Positions 17,085 to 25,481 of a DNA stretch of 64,000 bases are shown piece by piece. Position 1 is the stretch's first letter, and every line of letters starts with the position of its first letter. A program made the position numbers and the translations under genes. The notes under the pieces are model-generated. The model was not told the origin of the DNA, made no database searches, and was given only the letters and a program-made list of their open reading frames with translations. The DNA is from Azorhizobium sp943371865 (lineage in GTDB: Bacteria > Pseudomonadota > Alphaproteobacteria > Rhizobiales > Xanthobacteraceae), in contig NZ_CALRWL010000027.1 in NCBI RefSeq assembly GCF_943371865.1, positions 1-64,000 on the forward strand. Direction: 5' to 3'.

Positions 17085-18133
17085 TGCGCGCGCCCTCCTA
17101 TCGCGCCGGCTATCGGCGGACCACGCTGGGGCCGCTCGCCTTTCGGGTGCGTCTGCGGCCGCTGGTGATCTGCCTCGCCCTGGCTGGGGCGATGCTGGCC
17201 GGCGCCCTATGGGCGCTCATGCACGGCAGCCTGCATATTCCGACCGGTGCGGCGATTGCGGCGCTCACCGGTGGCGAGGCGAACCGGGAAGTCCTCCACA
17301 TCATCATGGAGGTTCGGCTCCCCCGCGTGCTGATGGCGATGCTGATCGGGGCGATGCTGGGGCTCGCCGGTGCCGCCATGCAGACGCTGACCCGCAATGG
17401 CCTTGCGGATCCCGGTCTGATCGGCGTCAAGGAGGGGGCGAGCATCGGCGTTCTGCTGGTGCTTTTCGGCGCGCCCGGGCTGAGCCTCGGCTGGCGTCCG
17501 GTGGCCGGACTGGCCGGCGGACTGAGCGCGGCGCTGCTGGTGTGCGCCCTGGCGCGCGATCTTTCCGGATTGCGCTTCGTGCTGGTGGGGATCGGTCTCT
17601 CCTGGCTGCTCTCCGCAGTGCTGCTCATCTTTCTCACCACTGCCGATATCAATGATGTGGAGACCGCTCTGCTCTGGTTGGCGGGCAGCTTGCATAACGC
17701 CGCCTGGCCCATGCTGCCCGTCGCGGCGCTCTGGGGGGCACTCGGTGCGCTGACGCTTGCCGCCACCGCGCGGCAGGCCGATGCCGCGCTGCTGGGCGAT
17801 GCCGCCGCAAGCGGCCTCGGCGTGCGGCTGAAGGGACTGAATGGCCTGCGGCTGGCGTCGTCGGCCTTGATGACCGCTGCGGCTGTCTCCTGCGTCGGTA
17901 GCCTCGGCTTCGTGGGGTTGATGGCGCCGCATATGGCCCGCCTCATGGTGGGCGGTGGTCAGGGGGCACTGCTGACGGGCAGCGCCCTGTGCGGCGGCTT
18001 TCTGGTGCTGGCCGCCGACACGTTCGGACGCCTGGCGTTCGCGCCCCTCCAGATCCCGGCCGGCATCGTCATGGCCGTGTTCGGGGTTCCTGTCTTCCTG
18101 CTGCTGTTGTGGCACCGCCGGGATCGGCTGTGA
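17084..18133 (+). CDS. FecCD-family siderophore permease, second
   Basis: Inner-membrane permease of 349 residues, the second half of the translocation pore. It shows EVRLPRVLMAMLIGAMLGLAGAAMQTLTRNGLADPGLIGVKEGA and GSLGFVGLMAPHMARL, both FecCD signatures, and about nine or ten hydrophobic helices. Its ATG shares a base with the stop of the first permease. The frame is open far upstream through the preceding gene, but those residues are shadow sequence. Confidence 0.88.
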   Translation: MRAPSYRAGYRRTTLGPLAFRVRLRPLVICLALAGAMLAGALWALMHGSLHIPTGAAIAALTGGEANREVLHIIMEVRLPRVLMAMLIGAMLGLAGAAMQTLTRNGLADPGLIGVKEGASIGVLLVLFGAPGLSLGWRPVAGLAGGLSAALLVCALARDLSGLRFVLVGIGLSWLLSAVLLIFLTTADINDVETALLWLAGSLHNAAWPMLPVAALWGALGALTLAATARQADAALLGDAAASGLGVRLKGLNGLRLASSALMTAAAVSCVGSLGFVGLMAPHMARLMVGGGQGALLTGSALCGGFLVLAADTFGRLAFAPLQIPAGIVMAVFGVPVFLLLLWHRRDRL

Positions 18134-19116
18134 CCGCACCCATGAGGTTTGCGATGGTTGTTCCCCTGTGCCGCGCCTTCGTCGTCCTTGCCACGGTCCT
18201 GCTCATGTCCATGGGCGGTGCCCGCGCGCAGACGCGCACCTTTACGGACGACCTTGGTCGCACGGTTGCGGTGCCGGACCACCCCATGCGCATCGTCTCG
18301 CTGCATGATCTCGACATCACGCTGCCGCTGATTGAACTGGGCGTGATGCCGGTGGCCAGCCATGGCCGGGTGAGGCCCGACGGCTCCCGCTTCTTGCGCG
18401 CGGGTGCGTTGCTGATGGGCGTGGATTTCGACACGTCTTCCATCGCCTTCATCGGGGCCAATGCCATCGACCTGGAGGCGGTGGCTCAGGCGCGGCCTGA
18501 TCTGATCATCACCCTGACCACGCGCGACACGCCGGTGGCGCAACTGGAGCGGATCGCACCGACCGTGAGCCTGGATCATCTCAAGGGCGGGCCGGAGCGG
18601 CTCTATGGCAAGCTCGCGGACCTGACGGGCACGCGGACGCGCCTTGCCGCGTTGCAGGCCCGCTATGCGGCGCAGATCGGGCAACTGCGGGCGCTGGTGG
18701 ATACGGCGCGCATCACCGTTTCCACCTTCCAGGCCAACCAGGGCAAGATCACGGTGTTCCACACCGATCGGGCCTTGGGGCGGGTGTTGCGCGATGCCGG
18801 CTTCCGCTTTCCCAAGCTCGCCGATTCCATCCCCGAAGGCGGGCGGATGGACGTGAGCGCCGAGCGCCTGCCGGACCTCGACGCCGACCTCATCTTCGAT
18901 ACCTTCCGCTCCGATCGCAGCGGTGGGCCGGCAGAGGAGCTGGCGGATATGGAAAAGGCCATGCCCGGTTTCTGCGCGGTGCTCAAGGCGTGCCGGGAAG
19001 GACGCTTTCTGCTGCTGCCCCGCGACGAAACCATTTCCAATACTTATGCGGCGCTCAATTTGCTGGTGCCGGTGGTCCAGGCCCAGGCGCTGCGCCTGCG
19101 CGACGCCTGGCGCTGA
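18130..19116 (+). CDS. periplasmic iron-siderophore binding protein (FecB type)
   Basis: A class III solute-binding protein that hands the ferric siderophore to the permeases. A signal peptide (FAMVVPLCRAFVVLATVLLMSMGGARA) is followed by the typical opening TFTDDLGRTVAVPDHPMRIVSLHDLDITLPLIELGVMPVAS. The long central helix region and the C-terminal LLVPVVQAQALRLRDAWR fit the family. I take the GTG at 18130, which overlaps the permease stop; the ATG at 18142 is equally plausible. There is no lipobox, so it should be free in the periplasm. Confidence 0.85.
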   Translation: MTAPMRFAMVVPLCRAFVVLATVLLMSMGGARAQTRTFTDDLGRTVAVPDHPMRIVSLHDLDITLPLIELGVMPVASHGRVRPDGSRFLRAGALLMGVDFDTSSIAFIGANAIDLEAVAQARPDLIITLTTRDTPVAQLERIAPTVSLDHLKGGPERLYGKLADLTGTRTRLAALQARYAAQIGQLRALVDTARITVSTFQANQGKITVFHTDRALGRVLRDAGFRFPKLADSIPEGGRMDVSAERLPDLDADLIFDTFRSDRSGGPAEELADMEKAMPGFCAVLKACREGRFLLLPRDETISNTYAALNLLVPVVQAQALRLRDAWR

Positions 19117-19181
19117 GGTTGGAGCTGCCTGCCGCCTGTGCCAGCATGGGCGCGACACCGACAGGAGCAGGCACCGGCCGC

Positions 19182-20084
19182 ATGACGACGCCGACCCAAA
19201 GTAAGAAGACCAAGGTGGACCGTTTCGGCGAGCGCCTGCGCACCCGTGGGGCGTCGCTCTCGCCCAGCCTGAAGATGGTGGCGGACTATATCGACGAGAA
19301 CCGCCGCACCATTCTTCACAAGTCCGCCCTGGACATCGCCGCCGACACCGGCACCTCCGACGCCACCGTCATTCGCGCCATCCAGGCACTGGGGTTTGAA
19401 GGCCTGCGGGACCTCAAGCGCACCCTGACCGGCTATCTGGGGGAGGTGGTGTCCTCCGTGGACCGGATGTCGTCCACCACCGCGCAGCTCAAGCAGAGCA
19501 TCGACACTTCCATCGATTTCGTGCGCGACGGCCATCTCGCGGGCATCGAGGCGGTGACCAGTCCGGCGAACCGTGCGGCCATCGCCGCGGCGATCGAATT
19601 GATGCGCAGCGCGGAGGGCATCGGGCTGTTCGGCATCGGCGCTTCGGCGATCATTTCCGATTATGTGATGCGCCTGCTGATCCGCAACGGGCGGCACGCC
19701 TATGTGCTGAACCGGACCGGCATCGCCCTGGGCGAGCAACTTCTGGCCATGCGTAGCGGTGATGTGCTGCTCATGATGGGGCAGGCCAGCGCCCATCGGG
19801 AGGGCTCTGCCACGCTGGAAGAGGCACGGCGTCTCGGCGTGCCGATGATCCTGCTGACGGCGTCTAGCTCGCCCGCCTTTGGCAAGCAGGCGCAGGTGAC
19901 GATCCGGGTGCCGCGGGGCCGGTCCGAAATGGTGCCGCTGCACGGACTGGTGTTGATGTGTCTGGAGATGCTGGTGATTGGCCTGGCTGCCACCGAGCCG
20001 GAGCGATCGACCCAGTCCCTGGAGCGCCTGCACCGGCTCTATGACGATATTCGCAAGCCGGCCCGCGGCGGATCGGCGGGATAA
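19182..20084 (+). CDS. RpiR-family regulator with SIS domain
   Basis: A DNA-binding regulator of about 300 residues. The N-terminal RpiR HTH (about 10-85) reads LSPSLKMVADYIDENRRTILHKSALDIAADTGTSDATVIRAIQALGFEGL; a SIS domain follows (about 125-265) with GIGLFGIGASAIISDYVMRL and a phosphosugar-type binding region. It starts 66 bases after the binding-protein gene and is co-oriented with the siderophore operon, so co-transcription is likely. A sugar-phosphate-sensing regulator is an unusual companion for siderophore uptake. Alternative start: ATG at 19146. Confidence 0.8.
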   Translation: MTTPTQSKKTKVDRFGERLRTRGASLSPSLKMVADYIDENRRTILHKSALDIAADTGTSDATVIRAIQALGFEGLRDLKRTLTGYLGEVVSSVDRMSSTTAQLKQSIDTSIDFVRDGHLAGIEAVTSPANRAAIAAAIELMRSAEGIGLFGIGASAIISDYVMRLLIRNGRHAYVLNRTGIALGEQLLAMRSGDVLLMMGQASAHREGSATLEEARRLGVPMILLTASSSPAFGKQAQVTIRVPRGRSEMVPLHGLVLMCLEMLVIGLAATEPERSTQSLERLHRLYDDIRKPARGGSAG

Positions 20085-20144
20085 ACCAATACTTCGGAAG
20101 GTGCGACGGGCCGGGCCACGTGGCCCGACCCGTCGCGAGAGGCT

Positions 20145-21158
20145 TCAGCCGTTGCGGAAGGCGTAGCCGTAGCCGTTCAGGGCCGGGGCGCCGCCGAGAT
20201 GGGCGTAGAGCACCTTCGAACCGGCGGGGAAGTAATCCTTCTTCACCAGATCGATCATGCCCTGCATGGATTTTCCCTCGTAGACCGGATCGGTGATCAT
20301 GGCTTCGAGGCGGGCGACCAGACGGATCGCATCCTTGGTCTCTTCGGACGGAACGCCGTAGACGGGGTAGGCATAGTCTTCCACCAGAACCACGTCATCT
20401 TCGGTGATGGGGCGGCCGAGCTTGACGAGATCCGCGGTGCGCTTGGCGATTTCCAGCACCTGGGCCTTGGTCTGGGCCGGGGTGAAGGACGCGTCGATGC
20501 CGATGACGCGCTGCGAGCGGCCGTCCTTGGCGAAGCCCACGGTCATGCCGGCATGGGTGGAGCCGGTGACGGTGCACACCACGATATAGTCGAACTTGAA
20601 GCCAAGCTCGGCTTCCTGCGCGCGGACCTCTTCGGCAAAGCCCACATAGCCGAGGCCGCCATAGGGATGCACCGAGGCGCCGGCCGGGATCGGGTAGGGC
20701 TTGCCGCCATTGGCTTCCACGTCGGCGATGGCATCTTCCCAGCTCTTGCGGATGCCGATGTCGAAGCCGTCGTCCACCAGGCGCACGTCGGCGCCCATGA
20801 TGCGCGAGAGCATGATGTTGCCGACGCGGTCGTACACCGCATCCTCATGCGGCACCCAGGCTTCCTGCACCAGCCGGCACTTGAAGCCGATCTTGGCGGC
20901 CACAGCCGCGATCATGCGGGTGTGGTTGGACTGCACGCCGCCGATGGACACCAGGGTATCGGCGCCGGACTTGATGGCGTCGGGGATGATGTATTCCAGC
21001 TTGCGCAGCTTGTTGCCGCCATAGGCGAGACCGGAGTTGCAGTCATCGCGCTTGGCATAGATCTCGACCTTGCCGCCGAGATGGTCGGTCAGGCGCTGGA
21101 GCTTCTCGATCGGCGAGGGGCCGAAGGTGAGGGGGTAGCGTTCAAATTCGGCGAGCAT
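20145..21158 (-). CDS. acdS: 1-aminocyclopropane-1-carboxylate deaminase
   Basis: PLP enzyme that opens the ethylene precursor ACC to 2-oxobutyrate and ammonia; in soil bacteria it lowers plant ethylene and supplies nitrogen. 337 residues, essentially full length. The PLP lysine is Lys50 in GGNKLRKLEY and the PLP phosphate loop follows in TGSTHAG. The residues that separate true ACC deaminase from D-cysteine desulfhydrase are present: Tyr293 and Glu294 in DPVYEGKS and Leu321 in YAHLGG. It is divergent from an Lrp-type regulator with a 124-base intergenic region, the classic acdS/acdR arrangement. Confidence 0.95.
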   Translation of the reverse strand: MLAEFERYPLTFGPSPIEKLQRLTDHLGGKVEIYAKRDDCNSGLAYGGNKLRKLEYIIPDAIKSGADTLVSIGGVQSNHTRMIAAVAAKIGFKCRLVQEAWVPHEDAVYDRVGNIMLSRIMGADVRLVDDGFDIGIRKSWEDAIADVEANGGKPYPIPAGASVHPYGGLGYVGFAEEVRAQEAELGFKFDYIVVCTVTGSTHAGMTVGFAKDGRSQRVIGIDASFTPAQTKAQVLEIAKRTADLVKLGRPITEDDVVLVEDYAYPVYGVPSEETKDAIRLVARLEAMITDPVYEGKSMQGMIDLVKKDYFPAGSKVLYAHLGGAPALNGYGYAFRNG

Positions 21159-21282
21159 GGTCGGTCCTCGATGGCGTCAGTGTCGCAAACTAGACAGAAA
21201 AATTGTGAAAGGTCCTCTCGAAGTTAGGGCGAATTATGCGCAAGATAGCGCTATTCTGCCGGAAATATGATGGAGAGTTCCG
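21159..21282. promoter_or_regulatory. acdS/acdR divergent promoter region
   Basis: The AT-rich segment 21190-21275 includes GCGCAAGATAGCGC, an interrupted inverted repeat, flanked by TTAT and TATT. Lrp-type AcdR binds this kind of intergenic region and is activated by ACC or leucine in other bacteria. The exact operator is not resolved here. Confidence 0.4.
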
Positions 21283-21777
21283 GTGAGTGCGGACCTTGTG
21301 AAAGAATCTTCCGAACCGGAATTCGCGGATCGGATCGATGCAAAAATCCTGCGCCTGCTGCACCGGAACGGCCGCCTGACCAATGCGGAATTGGCGGACA
21401 TGGTGGCGGTGAGCCCGGCCACCTGCCACCGACGGACCCAAGCGCTGATCAAGCAAGGCTACCTCACCGGTTTCCGGGCGCTGGTGGCGCCGGAGAAGGT
21501 GGATCGCGGCACGCTGGTCATGGTGGGCGTGGTGCTGGACCGCTCGACGCCAGAGAGTTTCGCCGCCTTCGAGACCGCCATCGCCGATCTCAGCTTCGTG
21601 CTGGACTGCCATCTGGTGGCGGGCGATTTCGACTATTTCCTCAAGATCCGCGTCAGCGACATGGCCGCGTTCAACAGCATTCACGCCAGCCGCATCATCG
21701 CCTTGCCGGGGGTGCGGCAGACGCGGACCTTCTTCGTCATGAAGGAAGTGGTCGACAACCGGCCGCTGGACTTCTGA
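21283..21777 (+). CDS. acdR: Lrp/AsnC-family regulator of ACC deaminase
   Basis: A 164-residue Lrp-type regulator starting at GTG. The HTH (about 18-70) reads IDAKILRLLHRNGRLTNAELADMVAVSPATCHRRTQALIKQGYLTG; the C-terminal RAM ligand-binding domain includes VLDCHLVAGDFDYFLKIRVSDMAAF and LPGVRQTRTFFVMKEV. Divergent orientation to acdS is how acdR genes are normally found, so this is its likely activator. Confidence 0.88.
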   Translation: MSADLVKESSEPEFADRIDAKILRLLHRNGRLTNAELADMVAVSPATCHRRTQALIKQGYLTGFRALVAPEKVDRGTLVMVGVVLDRSTPESFAAFETAIADLSFVLDCHLVAGDFDYFLKIRVSDMAAFNSIHASRIIALPGVRQTRTFFVMKEVVDNRPLDF

Positions 21778-21791
21778 CGCGGGCAAAGAAA

Positions 21792-21821
21792 AGCCGGCCA
21801 GAGCGGAGGCGCTGGCCGGCT
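21792..21821. terminator. bidirectional hairpin between acdR and the M20 peptidase gene
   Basis: AGCCGGCCAG and CTGGCCGGCT pair perfectly around a 10-base loop, 15 bases after acdR and 25 bases past the convergent peptidase stop. It is preceded by an A-rich AAAGAAA, which reads as a U-rich tail in the minus-strand transcript. Confidence 0.65.
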
Positions 21822-21846
21822 GGGTCGGATGGCGAGTGTGCGAGCG

Positions 21847-23256
21847 CTACTTGGCGCGGGCCTTGAGGATGCCCGGGCCATCCTCACCCAGATCATAGAA
21901 CAGGCCGGCCATGAGCTGGAGCGCCTCGCGGGCGACGGAGGCGAGCAGGTGCTCATTCGGCGCATGCTGCGAGCAGGCCGGATACGAATGCGGCACCCAC
22001 ACCGTGGGCATGCCGAGAATGAGCGCGAACACGTCATTGGGCAGCGAGCCGCCCAGGTTCGGCAGCAGGGCCGGGGTCTTGCCGGTGGTGGTGGCGATGG
22101 AGGCCAGCGCCCATGACACCCAAGGGTCGGTGGGATCCACGCGGGTGGCTTCGAACGTGGCCATGCGCGAGGGCTTCACCGAGACCCGCTCCAGCCCATG
22201 GGCGGCCAGATGAGCCTCCACCAGCGGGATGATGGTGGTGGGATCGGTGCCCACCACGAAGCGCAACTGCATGGTGGCCTTGGCGCTGGGCGGCACCGCA
22301 TTGGCCGGGGCCTCGGGCGCGCCGGTCTTGAAGGCCAGCACTTCCAGCGTATTCCAGCCGAAGATCTTCTCCGCTTGGGTGAGGCCGGTCTCGCCCCATT
22401 CCGGATCAATGTCCGGATCGCCCATGCCCTGTTCCAGCTTGATGTCCGCCAGAGCTGCGCGGACGGCAGCCGGGATTTCCGTGGGCTTCAGACCGTCCAC
22501 CAGAATACGGCCCTTGGAATCCACCAGGGTGGCGATGGCATGGGCCAGCAGCGTGCCGGCATTGGCCAGCACGCCACCCCAATTGCCGGAATGATGGCCG
22601 CCTTCGCGCAGCTTCACCTCCAGCTCGAAATTGAACGCGCCGCGCGAGCCGAGGAACACCGTGGGGCGCACCGCCTGCAAGCGGGGGCCGTCGGAGCCGA
22701 TGAGCACGTCGGCGGCCAGCGCCGTACGCTCCTGCTGGGCCATTTCGCGCAGGCCCGGCGAGCCGGCTTCTTCGCCCATCTCGATCAGCAGCTTGCTGTT
22801 GAAGCCGAGCGTGCCGCCGCGGGCCGCCATCACCTGCTCCAGAGCGGCGATGTTGATGGTGTGCTGGCCCTTGTTGTCGGCGGTGCCGCGGCCATACCAG
22901 CGGTCGCCTTCCTCCACCAGCGTCCAGGGCGCAAGGCCCTCGCGCCAGCCGGCATCCTGGCCGAACACCACGTCGCCGTGGCCATAGGTGAGCACGGTGG
23001 GCAGGCCGTCCGCCTCATGGCGTTCGGCAATCAGGAACGGGCCGTAGCCGGGCACGGGATTTTCGACGATGCGGCAGACGAAGCCCAGCTTCTCCACCGT
23101 GGGGATCATCTCGTCGGTGAGATAGGCGCGCAGCACATCCAGGCTGTTGCCGGTCTGGCTTTCGGTCGGCATGGCGACCCTGCGGGCGAGATCGGCGCGG
23201 AAGGCTCCGCGATCGAAATAGTCCGCCGCGCGGGCGACGGCATCTTGGCGGCTCAT
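21847..23256 (-). CDS. M20-family metallopeptidase (dipeptidase/deacylase)
   Basis: A cytosolic di-zinc hydrolase of 469 residues. Metal and catalytic residues are visible: His93 and Asp95 in TYGHGDVV, bridging Asp127 in GRGTADNKGQHT, and Glu162/Glu163 in EMGEEAGSPG; a dimerisation lid domain with the conserved Asn/Gly stretch (SGNWGGVLANAGTLLAHAIATLVD) follows. I start at the ATG at 23256 (MSRQDAVARA); the 65 residues the frame would add upstream are translated from the inverted repeat and look noncoding. The dipeptide ABC operon is just upstream on the same strand, so it may cleave imported dipeptides. Confidence 0.85.
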   Translation of the reverse strand: MSRQDAVARAADYFDRGAFRADLARRVAMPTESQTGNSLDVLRAYLTDEMIPTVEKLGFVCRIVENPVPGYGPFLIAERHEADGLPTVLTYGHGDVVFGQDAGWREGLAPWTLVEEGDRWYGRGTADNKGQHTINIAALEQVMAARGGTLGFNSKLLIEMGEEAGSPGLREMAQQERTALAADVLIGSDGPRLQAVRPTVFLGSRGAFNFELEVKLREGGHHSGNWGGVLANAGTLLAHAIATLVDSKGRILVDGLKPTEIPAAVRAALADIKLEQGMGDPDIDPEWGETGLTQAEKIFGWNTLEVLAFKTGAPEAPANAVPPSAKATMQLRFVVGTDPTTIIPLVEAHLAAHGLERVSVKPSRMATFEATRVDPTDPWVSWALASIATTTGKTPALLPNLGGSLPNDVFALILGMPTVWVPHSYPACSQHAPNEHLLASVAREALQLMAGLFYDLGEDGPGILKARAK

Positions 23257-23330
23257 GATGTCAGCTTCGTTCCGTGTGGGGATGGAAAGCAGGTGTCGGC
23301 GCGGGGCGCCTCTCCAGGCGCGCGGCGGAA

Positions 23331-23462
23331 CCCTCTCCCGCTTGCGGGGGAGGGCAGGGAGGGGGCCGAAGCGGAGCTTCGGAAAGGTCCTGGTACCGGC
23401 CGCGAGCCCTCGCCGCTGGCGCGGCGCCCCCACCCCAACCCTCCCCCGCAAGCGGGAGAGGG
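23331..23462. repeat. REP-like inverted repeat pair between the peptidase and ABC genes
   Basis: Two 24-bp elements, 23331-23354 and 23439-23462, are exact reverse complements of each other, and each is itself nearly palindromic around CGCTTGCG/CGCAAGCG with C-rich and G-rich arms. A third small hairpin, CCGAAGC/GGA/GCTTCGG, lies between them at 23366-23382. The layout is that of a bacterial REP/BIME element and would fold into a strong cruciform or terminator separating the ABC operon from the peptidase gene. No other feature is seen in the 267-base gap. Confidence 0.7.
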
Positions 23463-23523
23463 AGCGCGGTTGCGCCAGGGAGGGACAAGGGCGCGGTCGC
23501 GCCGGGACGGGCGCGGGCCGGCA

Positions 23524-24501
23524 TCAGGCGGCGCTCAGCGTGGCGAGGCCGGGGGCGTGGTGACAGGCGGCCCAGCCGTCGGCGAAATGGGCCATCGGCG
23601 GGGCGGTGGTCCGGCAGATGTCGGTGGCGATCGGGCAGCGGGGCTGGAAGGCGCAGCCCTGCATCTGGGTGAGCGGGTTGGGGAACATCGTGCCGAGATG
23701 GGTATCGGGAACGCCCATGTCCGGATCAGGGGTGAGCACCGACTCAAGAAGTGCTTGCGTATAGGGATGTTTCGGCCCGGAAAACAGGCCGGCGCGAGTG
23801 CGCTCCTCCACGAAGCGCCCGAGGTACATCACCCCCACCCGGTCGGCCAGATGCTCAACCACCGCCAGATTGTGGCTGATGAAGAAATAGGTCAGGCCGA
23901 ACTCTTTCTTCAGCTCCAGCAGCAGGTTGAGGATCTGCGCCTGTACCGAGACATCGAGCGCGGAGGTGGGTTCGTCGCAGATCACCACCTCCGGACGCAT
24001 GATGAGGGCGCGCGCGATGGCCACCCGCTGGCGCTGGCCGCCGGACAGCTGGCTGGGGGAGGCGTCCAGGAGGCGGCGGGGCAGGCCGACCACGTCCAGC
24101 ATCTCCTCCACCTTCTTCTGCCGCTCCGCCCCGGTGCCGATGCCGTGCACCACCAATGGCAAGGCGATGAGCTGGGAGATGGACTTGCGCGGATTGAGCG
24201 AGGAGTAGGGGTCCTGGAAGATGGGCTGGATGCGCCGGGCCACCGCGATGCGGTCGGTGGCCGCAATGGGCGTGCCGTCGATCAGGATCTCGCCGCTGGA
24301 CGCCGGCAGCAGGCCGAGCAGCATCTTGGCGAGGGTGGACTTGCCGGAGCCGCTTTCGCCCACCAGCGCATAGACCTCGCCGCGCGCCACCTTCAAGGAG
24401 ACGCCGGCAACGGCGGTCAGGGTGGCCCGTTGCCGGAACATGCCCTGGGAGATGGCGAAGGTGCGGGTGACGTTCCGCAGTTCGAGGACAGTGTCACTCA
24501 T
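23524..24501 (-). CDS. dipeptide/oligopeptide ABC transporter ATPase (DppF type)
   Basis: One of two ATPases driving the peptide importer, 325 residues. Walker A GESGSGKST, QDPYSSLNP Q-loop, signature LSGGQRQRVAIARAL, Walker B VVICDEPTSALDV, switch FISHNLAVV. The C-terminal oligopeptide/dipeptide extension carries the GCAFQPRCPIATDICR cysteine motif that binds an iron-sulphur cluster in DppD/DppF pairs. The start at 24501 overlaps the stop of the upstream ATPase by four bases; the long open frame before it is shadow. Confidence 0.88.
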   Translation of the reverse strand: MSDTVLELRNVTRTFAISQGMFRQRATLTAVAGVSLKVARGEVYALVGESGSGKSTLAKMLLGLLPASSGEILIDGTPIAATDRIAVARRIQPIFQDPYSSLNPRKSISQLIALPLVVHGIGTGAERQKKVEEMLDVVGLPRRLLDASPSQLSGGQRQRVAIARALIMRPEVVICDEPTSALDVSVQAQILNLLLELKKEFGLTYFFISHNLAVVEHLADRVGVMYLGRFVEERTRAGLFSGPKHPYTQALLESVLTPDPDMGVPDTHLGTMFPNPLTQMQGCAFQPRCPIATDICRTTAPPMAHFADGWAACHHAPGLATLSAA

Positions 24502-25478
24502 GCGGAGGCCTCCAGCATGGGCACGCGCACGCAGCGGACCACATGGTCCGGTTCCGGGCAGGCGAGGGGGATGGTCTGGGCGCATGCGTCCATGGCGAAA
24601 TCGCAGCGATTGCGGAAGGCGCAGCCTTCCAGCTTGCCGATCAGGTTCGGTACCTGGCCGCGGATGGCGCCCAACGGCATGCCCGGGACGGTGCGTCCGG
24701 GCACCGGAATGCAGTCCAGCAGACCGCGGGTATAGGGGTGGCGCGGATGCTTGAACACGGAGCGGGCGGTGCCGCTTTCCACTAGGCGCCCGGCGTACAT
24801 GACACCCACCTTGTCGGCGACCCGGGCGACCACGCCCAGATCGTGGGTGACCAGGATCACCGCCATGCCGAACTCCTTCTGGAGATCGGCCAGCAGGTGC
24901 AGGATCTGCGCCTGGATGGTGACGTCGAGGGCGGTGGTGGGCTCGTCGGCGATGATGAGGTCCGGTCCGCACATCAGCGCCATGGCGATCATCACCCGCT
25001 GGCGCAGGCCGCCGGAAAGCTGATGGGGATATTGCGACAGCCGCCGGTCGGCGGCAGTGATTCCGACCTTTTCCAGCAGATAGATCGCCCGGTCGCGAGC
25101 CTCCGTCTGGCTGACCTTGCGATGGCAGGTCAAGGCCTCCATCAGCTGGTTGCCGATGGTGTAGGAGGGGTTGAGCGAGGTCATCGGCTCCTGGAAGATC
25201 ATCGCCATGCGGTTGCCGCGCAGCTTGCGCATGCCGCCCGCCGAAATGCTCTGCAGGTCGATGCCGTCGAACGCGATGCGGGTGGCGCGGCGCTGGGCGC
25301 GGCGCGGCAGCAAATTCATCAGCGCCAGCGAGGTGAGCGACTTGCCGGAGCCGCTCTCGCCGACGATGGCCAAGGTTTCCCCCCGCTCCAGCGAGAATGA
25401 GAGGCCGCTCACCGCATGCAGCACGCCGCTGTCGGTGGGGATGTCGATGACGAGGTCCTGAACCTCAAGCAATGCCAT
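24498..25478 (-). CDS. dipeptide/oligopeptide ABC transporter ATPase (DppD type)
   Basis: Second ATPase of the peptide importer, 326 residues. Walker A GESGSGKS, Q-loop QEPMTSLNP, signature LSGGLRQRVMIAMAL, Walker B LIIADEPTTALDV, switch VTHDLGVV, and the C-terminal cysteine motif GCAFRNRCDFAMDAC. It lies three bases after the permease gene and overlaps the DppF-type gene, so translation is coupled. Confidence 0.88.
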   Translation of the reverse strand: MALLEVQDLVIDIPTDSGVLHAVSGLSFSLERGETLAIVGESGSGKSLTSLALMNLLPRRAQRRATRIAFDGIDLQSISAGGMRKLRGNRMAMIFQEPMTSLNPSYTIGNQLMEALTCHRKVSQTEARDRAIYLLEKVGITAADRRLSQYPHQLSGGLRQRVMIAMALMCGPDLIIADEPTTALDVTIQAQILHLLADLQKEFGMAVILVTHDLGVVARVADKVGVMYAGRLVESGTARSVFKHPRHPYTRGLLDCIPVPGRTVPGMPLGAIRGQVPNLIGKLEGCAFRNRCDFAMDACAQTIPLACPEPDHVVRCVRVPMLEASA

Positions 25479-25481
25479 GGC

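Noticed and set aside
22198..24735. Long plus-strand frame opposite the peptidase and ABC ATPase genes
   Set aside because: Low-complexity His/Gly/Arg translation, crosses three real gene boundaries and the inverted repeat; shadow.
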